Source: an uncultured Alistipes sp. (GTDB taxonomy: Bacteria > Bacteroidota > Bacteroidia > Bacteroidales > Rikenellaceae). Taken from it: a DNA stretch of 7,826 nucleotides. Position 1 is the first letter of the stretch; every line of letters starts with the position of its first letter. Both the position numbers and the translations under genes were made by a program. The stretch covers positions 1 to 7,826 of the forward strand of contig CAJUMU010000041.1 of NCBI GenBank assembly GCA_910587675.1, read 5' to 3'. The notes beneath the pieces were generated by a model. That model saw only the letters and a program-made list of their open reading frames with translations. It had not been told where the DNA came from and did no database searches. This document shows positions 1 through 5,054 of the stretch, piece by piece.

Positions 1-34
1 ATGCAATTCGAAGAACTGCGTGCAGGCGTAACGT

Positions 35-73
35 TTTACGAAAAGCGCGTCGATATTCGGGCCGCTGGCTGCG
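35..73. repeat. 39-bp dispersed repeat, left copy
   Basis: This stretch matches positions 7426-7464 in the same orientation at 35 of 39 bases (mismatches at 49, 62, 66 and 68). The core GAAAAGCGC, one variable base, then TCGATATTCGGG is identical in both. Both copies lie outside the recognisable genes. The minus-strand frame through each copy reads PNIDALFVK; here that frame is open from about 183 to the window edge but has no ATG, so I do not call it a gene. Two copies within 8 kb suggest a family of short intergenic repeats. Nothing resembling a transposase is near. Confidence 0.7.
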
Positions 74-153
74 CCCCGAATGCCTAAAGCAACCCAAAAG
101 CCGCCGAAGATAACACCGCCGAGCGGTGCGCCGACACCTCGATATATGAAAAC

Positions 154-185
154 ACAAAAGGCGCCCCTTGCGAGACGCCTTTTGT
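154..185 (-). terminator. Rho-independent terminator of the L28-L33-DUF4295 operon
   Basis: ACAAAAGGCG (154-163) and CGCCTTTTGT (176-185) form a perfect 10-bp stem around a 12-base loop. On the minus strand the descending arm ends in a T-rich run, as expected for intrinsic termination about 50 bases after the DUF4295 stop codon. The A/T-rich flanks are roughly symmetric, so it may also stop transcription arriving from the left. A smaller perfect hairpin, CACCGC/GCGGTG around CGA, lies further downstream at 114-128. Apart from these hairpins and the repeat at 35-73, I see no gene in 1-237. Confidence 0.85.
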
Positions 186-237
186 ATTAAGCCTTGCGAC
201 GAAAGGGCGATGCCTCTCCCGCGGCCTAATGCAAAAA

Positions 238-396
238 TTATTTTGCGGCGAAATATGCCTTTACATCGGCATCCTCGAGGATGTTCTGCTCTTTGAAAAC
301 ATAAGCACCCGTCTTGTCCGATTTCACCATCTTGATACACTTCGTGTACTTCTTGTTGGTACCCGTCTTAAGTGTTGCAACTACTTTCTTTGCCAT
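238..396 (-). CDS. DUF4295 family small ribosome-associated protein
   Basis: This 52-residue basic protein begins MAKKVVATLKTGTNKKYTK and ends DADVKAYFAAK. The central block IKMVKSDKTGAYVFKEQ is the hallmark of DUF4295, a family I know only from Bacteroidota and always beside the L28 and L33 genes. From memory, structural work on a Bacteroidota ribosome placed a protein of this family in the large subunit; I cannot check that here. It starts 13 bases after the L33 stop, so it should be cotranscribed with rpmB and rpmG. The terminator at 154-185 follows. The family and length are clear from the sequence; the molecular role is taken from context. Confidence 0.93.
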   Translation of the reverse strand: MAKKVVATLKTGTNKKYTKCIKMVKSDKTGAYVFKEQNILEDADVKAYFAAK

Positions 397-409
397 AATT
401 TACGCGATG

Positions 410-592
410 TTATTTGATTTCACGATGCAGGGTCACCTTCTTCAGATAAGGATTGTACTTGCGACGCTCCAGACGATCGGGTGTGTTCTTCTTGTTCTTG
501 GTGGTGATGTAACGCGACATTCCTGCTACGCCGCTCTCCTTCTGCTCGGTGCACTCCAGTATCACCTGCACTCTGTTGCCTTTCTTTGCCAT
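410..592 (-). CDS. rpmG: 50S ribosomal protein L33 (bL33)
   Basis: The 60-residue basic protein MAKKGNRVQVILECTEQK... carries the L33 signature: the segment SRYITTKNKKNTPDRLE (about 26-42) followed by RKYNPYLKKVTLHREIK at the C-terminus. The length is normal for the family. It has a single cysteine (ECTEQ), so it lacks the two CxxC pairs of the zinc-binding form and belongs to the zinc-independent type. It lies 15 bases downstream of rpmB and 13 upstream of the DUF4295 gene. That order is the usual Bacteroidota one and implies one transcript. It acts in the large ribosomal subunit near the E site. Confidence 0.97.
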   Translation of the reverse strand: MAKKGNRVQVILECTEQKESGVAGMSRYITTKNKKNTPDRLERRKYNPYLKKVTLHREIK

Positions 593-607
593 TTGTCAGT
601 GCGTTGT

Positions 608-841
608 TTAGTAAACGGCCTTGGGGGCGACAGCATCCTTCAGCGCTGCGGCCAGACCTTTCTTGTTAATAGTTTTCATTCCGGCGGCGGTAACCTTCAA
701 GGTAAACCAGCGGCCTTCCTCCTCCGACCAGAAACGCTTAGTCTTCAAATTGGGATTGAACTTGCGCTTGGTCTTACGGTTCGAGTGAGAGACATTGTTG
801 CCGACCACTGCGCTCTTGCCTGTAATTTCGCAAACTTTCAT
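608..841 (-). CDS. rpmB: 50S ribosomal protein L28 (bL28)
   Basis: The 77-residue basic protein opens MKVCEITGKSAVVGNNVSHS and continues NRKTKRKFNPNLKTKRFW, which is the conserved L28 N-terminal half. The segment AAGMKTINKKGLAAALKDAV closes the family profile. Length fits L28. It is the first gene of a three-gene minus-strand operon with rpmG and the DUF4295 gene. The start is fixed by the conserved MKVCEITGK beginning. Upstream lie a short leader with a hairpin (867-885) and a good promoter (888-917). Its coding sequence is visibly less GC-rich than the metabolic genes to the right, as is common for highly expressed ribosomal genes in GC-rich Bacteroidota. Confidence 0.97.
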   Translation of the reverse strand: MKVCEITGKSAVVGNNVSHSNRKTKRKFNPNLKTKRFWSEEEGRWFTLKVTAAGMKTINKKGLAAALKDAVAPKAVY

Positions 842-866
842 TGTTACTTGTTGTGTTTAATTAGGT

Positions 867-885
867 CACCCTCATAACAAGGGTG
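867..885 (-). promoter_or_regulatory. Hairpin at the 5' end of the rpmB leader
   Basis: CACCCT (867-872) and AGGGTG (880-885) pair perfectly around a 7-base loop. With the -7 box at 888-895 the transcript should start at or just before this hairpin, so the mRNA would begin with a stem-loop about 25 bases ahead of the rpmB start codon. It could stabilise the message or bind a ribosomal protein in feedback control. The stem is seen; either role is inference. Confidence 0.45.
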
Positions 886-887
886 CG

Positions 888-917
888 CAAAGATAATCAA
901 AAAATACCGAAAATCAA
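888..917 (-). promoter_or_regulatory. Bacteroidota-type promoter of rpmB-rpmG-DUF4295
   Basis: On the minus strand TATCTTTG (895 to 888) is an exact match to the Bacteroidota -7 consensus TAnnTTTG. A TTG (917 to 915) lies 19 bases upstream, the usual spacing for the -33 element. The stretch between is A/T-rich. The predicted start is near 881, giving a leader of about 40 bases. Confidence 0.75.
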
Positions 918-959
918 TCGGCGACGACTATTTTTAGCCCTATTCGTCAGCCGCATGCG

Positions 960-987
960 TTGTTGGCCCGCTTTTTCGCTATTTTTG
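960..987 (+). promoter_or_regulatory. Promoter of nspC
   Basis: TATTTTTG (980-987) fits the -7 consensus TAnnTTTG, and a TTG at 960-962 sits 17 bases upstream as a possible -33 element. Transcription would start near 994, leaving a very short A/T-rich leader before the ATG at 1007 and no clear Shine-Dalgarno sequence, as is normal in this phylum. It is divergent from the rpmB promoter. Confidence 0.55.
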
Positions 988-1006
988 CAGATAAATTTCG
1001 AATACC

Positions 1007-2200
1007 ATGATCGATTCCGACATCCGCACCGAAGATTACGGCCGCTTTCCGTCGCCGTGCTACATAGTCGAAGAGCGTCTGTTGCGCCGCAACCTCGCGC
1101 TCATAAGTCGCGTCGCACGCAAGAGCCGCACCGAGATCATACTCGCTTTCAAGGCTTTCGCCCTATGGCGCACCTTCCCGCTCTTTCGCGAGTACATAGC
1201 GGCGACCACAGCCAGCTCGCTCAACGAAGCGCGCCTCGCGTGCGAGGAGTTCGGCAGCCGCGCGCACACCTACTCTCCCGCCTACACCGACGACGAGTTC
1301 GAACAGATAATGCGGTGCAGCAGCCACATAACGTTCAACTCGCTCGCGCAGTACGAGCGTTTCTATCCGAGGGCGAAGGCCTCCGCCGAGCCGATAAGCT
1401 GCGGCCTGCGCATAAACCCCGAGTACTCGGAGATCGAGGTGGATCTCTATAACCCGTGCGCCGCGGGGAGCCGCTTCGGCGTGACGGCCGACCGCCTGCC
1501 CGAGCGTCTGCCCGAGGGGATCGAGGGATTCCACTGCCACTGCCACTGCGAGTCGGACAGCACGGCCCTCGAACACACGCTGCAACACCTCGAAGCGCGT
1601 TTCGCGCCGTGGTTAGGGCAGATCGAGTGGCTCAATCTGGGCGGCGGTCACCTCATGACCCGCGAGGGGTACGACGTCGAGCATTTGATACGCCTGCTCA
1701 ACGGTTTGCACGAGCGTTACCCGCACCTGCGGCTCATTCTCGAACCCGGGTCGGCGTTCGCTTGGCAGACGGGCCCCCTGCTCGCGCAGGTGGTGGACGT
1801 GGTGGAGGACAAGGGGATACGCACCGCGATACTCAACGTAAGTTTCACCTGCCACATGCCCGACTGTCTGGAGATGCCCTACCAACCGACCGTGCGGGGC
1901 GCGGAGACTCTGCCGTCGGACGCGGAGGAGGCGCGCGCGCAGGCACGCGAGGGGCAGCATCTCTACCGATTGGGCGGCAACAGCTGCCTGAGCGGCGACT
2001 ACATGGGCACTTGGGCGTTCGACCGCGAGCTGCGGGCGGGCGACTACATTATCTTCGAGGACATGATCCACTACACTACCGTGAAGACCTCGATGTTCAA
2101 CGGCATAACCCACCCCGCCATCGCCATGTTGCGCGGCGACGGCGGCGTGGAGGTGTTGCGCCGATATACGTACGCGGATTATCGCGACAGAATGGATTAA
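1007..2200 (+). CDS. nspC: Carboxynorspermidine/carboxyspermidine decarboxylase
   Basis: This PLP enzyme of the alanine racemase/ornithine decarboxylase fold removes CO2 from carboxyspermidine (or carboxynorspermidine) to give spermidine (or norspermidine), the last step of the non-SAM polyamine route used by gut Bacteroidota. In its 397 residues I see the barrel domain beginning SPCYIVEE, the Schiff-base lysine in ILAFKAFA (K49), the family block at 174-182 ending in CE, the glycine loop NLGGGH (210-215), the phosphate-binding EPGSAF (246-251), and the C-terminal catalytic motif GNSCLSGD with C327. Length and motif order match NspC rather than LysA, which would carry a different C-terminal domain. 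Residues 176-181 read HCHCHC, encoded by three tandem CACTGC units. The start follows a promoter closely. The 3' end meets aguB tail to tail, with overlapping stop codons. Confidence 0.93.
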   Translation: MIDSDIRTEDYGRFPSPCYIVEERLLRRNLALISRVARKSRTEIILAFKAFALWRTFPLFREYIAATTASSLNEARLACEEFGSRAHTYSPAYTDDEFEQIMRCSSHITFNSLAQYERFYPRAKASAEPISCGLRINPEYSEIEVDLYNPCAAGSRFGVTADRLPERLPEGIEGFHCHCHCESDSTALEHTLQHLEARFAPWLGQIEWLNLGGGHLMTREGYDVEHLIRLLNGLHERYPHLRLILEPGSAFAWQTGPLLAQVVDVVEDKGIRTAILNVSFTCHMPDCLEMPYQPTVRGAETLPSDAEEARAQAREGQHLYRLGGNSCLSGDYMGTWAFDRELRAGDYIIFEDMIHYTTVKTSMFNGITHPAIAMLRGDGGVEVLRRYTYADYRDRMD

Positions 2201-3069
2201 TCGATGAATCGGCGGGTGAGGGGTTCGAACTCGTCGATACGGCGGTCGCGCAGGAAAGGCCACCAGCGCCGCACGTTCTCGCAACGACGCATGTCGACGT
2301 CGACCGTCATGACGCACTCGTCGCAACCCGCTTCGGCCAACATCTCGCCCTGCGGCCCCGCGACGAAGCTGTGGCCCCAGAACTCTATGCCGCCCGTCGC
2401 GCCGCTCGGATCGGGCTCGAGGCCGCAGCGGTTCACCGCCACGACGGGCAGTCCGTTCGCCACGGCATGACCGCGCTGAACCGTCTGCCAAGCGCCTAAC
2501 TGACGCTGTTTCTCGTCGTCGGGATCGCTGCTCTCCCAGCCTATGGCGGTGGGATAGATTAACACCTCGGCTCCCTGCAAAGCCATCATGCGCGCCCCTT
2601 CGGGATACCACTGGTCCCAGCACACCTGCACGCCCAGCACGCCGACCGAGGTGCGTATGGGACGGAAACCCAGATCGCCCGGGGTGAAGTAGAACTTCTC
2701 GTAATAGGCGGGATCGTCGGGGATGTGCATCTTGCGATAGCGTCCCGCCACCGAGCCGTCGCGCTCCAGCACCACGGCGGTGTTGTGGTAAAGGCCCGCC
2801 GCGCGACGTTCGAAGAGCGAGGTGACCAGCACCACGCCGTTGCGTCGCGCCACCGCGCCGTAAAACTCGGTCGAAGGACCCGGGACGGACTCGGCGAGGT
2901 CGAAATTGTCGGTCGACTCCACCTGACAGAAATAGGGCGTATTGTGAAGCTCCTGCAACACCACCAGCTCGGCGCCGTCGCCCGCCGCGGCATCTATGCG
3001 TTCGGCGAGTTTGCGTTTGTTGGATTCGATATCGGGCGATATCGACTGTTGAATGAGTGCGATTTTCAT
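2197..3069 (-). CDS. aguB: N-carbamoylputrescine amidase
   Basis: This nitrilase-superfamily enzyme hydrolyses N-carbamoylputrescine to putrescine, CO2 and ammonia. The 290-residue protein has the expected triad: E40 in VVLQELHN, K113 in YRKMHIPDD, and the nucleophile C150 in VQVCWDQWYPE, plus E124 in AYYEKFYF. The phrases HIPDDP, YFTPGD and CWDQWYPE are typical of AguB rather than of other nitrilase families. Length is normal. The N-terminus MKIALIQQS begins directly at the first beta strand, so the start is secure. It lies 93 bases downstream of aguA, whose product it consumes, and the two are probably one operon, although the spacer holds a large hairpin and a possible weak promoter. Its stop codon overlaps that of nspC. 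Confidence 0.95.
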   Translation of the reverse strand: MKIALIQQSISPDIESNKRKLAERIDAAAGDGAELVVLQELHNTPYFCQVESTDNFDLAESVPGPSTEFYGAVARRNGVVLVTSLFERRAAGLYHNTAVVLERDGSVAGRYRKMHIPDDPAYYEKFYFTPGDLGFRPIRTSVGVLGVQVCWDQWYPEGARMMALQGAEVLIYPTAIGWESSDPDDEKQRQLGAWQTVQRGHAVANGLPVVAVNRCGLEPDPSGATGGIEFWGHSFVAGPQGEMLAEAGCDECVMTVDVDMRRCENVRRWWPFLRDRRIDEFEPLTRRFID

Positions 3070-3085
3070 CGTATGTGAGTTTAAT

Positions 3086-3103
3086 ATTTATTCGATAAAT
3101 TTA
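3086..3103 (-). promoter_or_regulatory. A/T-rich leader of aguB with a possible weak promoter
   Basis: ATTTAT (3086-3091) and ATAAAT (3095-3100) form a 6-bp hairpin around TCG. On the minus strand TAAATTTA (3103 to 3096) differs from the -7 consensus TAnnTTTG at one base and would start transcription about 20 bases before the aguB ATG. The upstream side is taken up by the GC-rich palindrome, and I see no -33 element. Treat as a weak candidate. Confidence 0.25.
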
Positions 3104-3156
3104 TCCTCGGCGGCTGCGGGGGGGGGTCGCATCTTCGATGCGAGCCGCCGAGGATA
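3102..3156 (-). repeat. Nested palindrome with G9 tract between aguA and aguB
   Basis: TATCCTCGGCGGCT (3102-3115) and AGCCGCCGAGGATA (3143-3156) are a perfect 14-bp inverted repeat. Inside lies a second hairpin, TCGCATC (3127-3133) with GATGCGA (3137-3143) around TTC, sharing one base with the outer arm. The rest of the loop is a run of nine G (3118-3126), which is C9 in the transcript. It begins 6 bases after the aguA stop codon. No U-tract follows on the minus strand, so it is not a standard terminator; it may lower or protect the transcript between aguA and aguB. It could also be one copy of a palindromic repeat family. Confidence 0.75.
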
Positions 3157-3162
3157 GCGACA

Positions 3163-4278
3163 TCACTCCTCCGCGCAAAGCGCGACGCCCGCGGGATACT
3201 GCATCGTCACGCAGTGCAGAGAACCGTGCTGGCGTATCAACACGCGGCAGTCGACGGGCACGATCTCGCGGTCGGGGAAAGCCTCGGCCAACACCTCGGC
3301 GGCACGGCGGTCGTTCTCGGGCTGCGCGTACGAAGGCATCAGCACCGCGCCGTTCACCACGAGGAAATTGGCATAGGTGGCGGGCAGCCGCTCCCCGTCG
3401 CGCACCACGGCGTCGGCCATAGGCAGCGGCAACAGACGATAGGGACGCCCGTCGGATGTGCGGAATGCCCGCAATTCGCGTTCCATCGCCTCCAGCGCGG
3501 CATAGTGTTCGTCGGCTGGGTCGTCGCAACGCACATACGCTATGGTGTCGTCGGGACACAAACGCGCCAGCGTGTCGATATGGCCGTCGGTATCGTCGCC
3601 AGCGAGATATCCGTTCGCGAGCCACAGCACCCTTTCGGCGCCCAATTTTCGGCGCAGCATGGCATCCGCCTCGCTCTCGGAGGCATAGTCGTTACGCCCC
3701 GCGGAGAGCAGACACGACGAGGTGGTGAGCAACGTGCCGCGGCCGTCCGACTCTATGGAGCCGCCCTCCAGAATCGTGTCGCTGTCGTCGACGTACGTTG
3801 CCGCCACGCAGTCGATGGCGCGCCCGAATAGAGCCGCGTTTATCTTGTCGTCCTTGTCAGCGGCGAACTTCCCGCCCCAGCCGTTGAACCTGAAATCGCG
3901 GAGCGCGAGGCCGCCGCGGGAGTCGACGCAGGTGAGGAAAGCGTGGTCGCGCGCCCATGTGTCGTCGGTGGGGCGCTCGAATATCGTAATGCAGAACTCG
4001 CCCGCGCGGACCGTCGACACGCCCCGTCGCATCTCGACGGGATCGCCGTCGATTATGCCCGCCGCGCGAAGCTCCCGCGCGACGGCCCGAGGCTCGGGGG
4101 TCACGATGAGCAGATCCTCGCGCCGCGCCACCTCGCGGGCTATGGCGGCGAAACACGCCTTGGCCTCGTCGAGGCACGGCGCCCAGTCGGTCGCGGCATG
4201 GGGCCACGTGAGCTGTACGAAACTCTGAGCCTCCCACTCGGCAGGCAATCTGAAATCATTGTGCGGCAAAACGGTCAT
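3163..4278 (-). CDS. aguA: Agmatine deiminase
   Basis: This guanidino-modifying (amidinotransferase-fold) enzyme converts agmatine and water to N-carbamoylputrescine and ammonia. The 371 residues start LPAEW (11-15) and QLTWPH (22-27), the family's N-terminal signature. Further marks are WARDHAF with D111, the NGWGGKF block (132-138), EGGSIE (171-176), the histidine in DGHID (H233), and the catalytic cysteine C356 in GSLHCVTMQYP near the C-terminus. All active-site positions appear intact. I chose the ATG at 4278. An in-frame ATG at 4377 would add 33 residues unlike the family and overlap the upstream regulator gene, and the likely promoter lies inside that extension. It precedes aguB, which takes its product. 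Confidence 0.95.
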   Translation of the reverse strand: MTVLPHNDFRLPAEWEAQSFVQLTWPHAATDWAPCLDEAKACFAAIAREVARREDLLIVTPEPRAVARELRAAGIIDGDPVEMRRGVSTVRAGEFCITIFERPTDDTWARDHAFLTCVDSRGGLALRDFRFNGWGGKFAADKDDKINAALFGRAIDCVAATYVDDSDTILEGGSIESDGRGTLLTTSSCLLSAGRNDYASESEADAMLRRKLGAERVLWLANGYLAGDDTDGHIDTLARLCPDDTIAYVRCDDPADEHYAALEAMERELRAFRTSDGRPYRLLPLPMADAVVRDGERLPATYANFLVVNGAVLMPSYAQPENDRRAAEVLAEAFPDREIVPVDCRVLIRQHGSLHCVTMQYPAGVALCAEE

Positions 4279-4299
4279 CGCAAATTCTGTTTGAGGATG

Positions 4300-4307
4300 T
4301 AAAGATA
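4300..4307 (-). promoter_or_regulatory. Possible -7 box of aguA
   Basis: The minus strand reads TATCTTTA (4307 to 4300), one base from TAnnTTTG, and is placed to start transcription about 15 bases before the aguA ATG, like the other promoters in this window. I find no -33 element. The 92-base gap after the response-regulator gene shows no convincing terminator, so read-through from the two-component operon is also possible. Confidence 0.35.
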
Positions 4308-4370
4308 TGTTATTTTCACGGTTCGACGAAAGCGGCGGCCGATTTTCCGCGCCGTACCGCCCGCGCCGCG

Positions 4371-5054
4371 TCAACACCTGAGCTTGTAACCCACGCCGCG
4401 CACGCTCACAATCTCCACCGAAGCATCGGCTTCGAGCCTCCGTCGCAGGCGCGACACGAAGACATTAAGGCTGCGGAGGTTGAAGAAACTGTCGTCGCCC
4501 CACAGCTCGCGCAGCATGCCCGCCGCCTCCACCGTCTCGCCCTTGCGTCGGCACAGGCGCGCCAGCACCTCCGACTCGCGGGCCGACAGAGCCGCGCACT
4601 CGCCGTCGAGGCAGAGCCGTCCCGTCTCGGCATCGAACTCGTAACGGCCGATGGTAAAGTGCCGCTCGGTCGCCGCGACGCCCGACACGCGTCCCACGAG
4701 CGCGCGAACCCGCACTATCAACTCGTCGATGGCGAAAGGCTTGCGCAGAAAGTCGTTGCCGCCCGATTCGAATCCGCGCACCACATCCTCGGTGGCCGAC
4801 CGCGCCGTGAGAAACAGCACGGGAGCGTCGCACCCCTCGCTGCGCAACGCGCGCACCAAGGCGTAACCGTCCATGCGCGGCATCATTATGTCGGTCACCA
4901 CGGCATCGAACCGCTCGCATCGGCAGATCTCCAACGCCTCGGCGCCGTCGCATGCCAAGCGCACGTCGAAATCGCGGTCGGAGAGGGTGTCGGCCAGAAT
5001 CTCGGCCAACATACGCTCGTCCTCGACCATCAGAAGTCTTATCTTATCGGCCAT
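4371..5054 (-). CDS. OmpR/PhoB-family response regulator
   Basis: A 227-residue DNA-binding response regulator. The receiver domain (about 5-120) has the acidic pair E11-D12, the phosphoacceptor D55 in VVTDIMMP, T83 in FLTARS and K105 in FLRKPF, so the phosphorylation site is complete. The winged-helix domain (about 131-227) contains LSARESEVL, the recognition-helix region NVFVSRLRRRLEAD and the C-terminal wing SVRGVGYKLRC. Its start overlaps the last 11 bases of the kinase gene, implying translational coupling and a cognate pair. Its likely target is the 10-bp-spaced TTAAC array at 6340-6364, in front of its own operon. I cannot assign a known system name; it resembles Bacteroidota regulators in general, and aguA lies 92 bases downstream. 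Confidence 0.95.
   Translation of the reverse strand: MADKIRLLMVEDERMLAEILADTLSDRDFDVRLACDGAEALEICRCERFDAVVTDIMMPRMDGYALVRALRSEGCDAPVLFLTARSATEDVVRGFESGGNDFLRKPFAIDELIVRVRALVGRVSGVAATERHFTIGRYEFDAETGRLCLDGECAALSARESEVLARLCRRKGETVEAAGMLRELWGDDSFFNLRSLNVFVSRLRRRLEADASVEIVSVRGVGYKLRC

Noticed and set aside
1..87. Plus-strand 28-codon frame starting at base 1 and ending at 87
   Set aside because: It is very short, overlaps the dispersed repeat and resembles no known protein. The ATG at the first base of the window is probably coincidence.
1..183. Minus-strand frame open from 183 to the left edge, including a hydrophobic stretch
   Set aside because: It has no ATG, starts inside the terminator hairpin and includes the repeat. 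A GTG start cannot be excluded, but I cannot support a gene here.
314..877. 187-codon plus-strand open frame across the ribosomal protein genes
   Set aside because: It lies antisense to rpmB, rpmG and the DUF4295 gene, all of which are clearly recognisable. Its Leu/Cys/His-rich translation resembles no protein family, as expected of an antisense shadow.
1456..2499. 347-codon plus-strand frame overlapping nspC and aguB
   Set aside because: It is out of frame with nspC and antisense to aguB. Its composition is Arg/Ala/Gly-rich, typical of a shadow frame in GC-rich coding DNA.
1613..2623. 336-codon minus-strand frame antisense to nspC and out of frame with aguB
   Set aside because: The translation is Arg/Val/His-rich without domain motifs, while nspC and aguB have intact catalytic residues on their own frames.
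4279..4377. 33-residue N-terminal extension of agmatine deiminase from the ATG at 4377
   Set aside because: The added residues do not resemble the family, which starts close to LPAEW. The extension overlaps the response-regulator stop and contains the probable aguA promoter.
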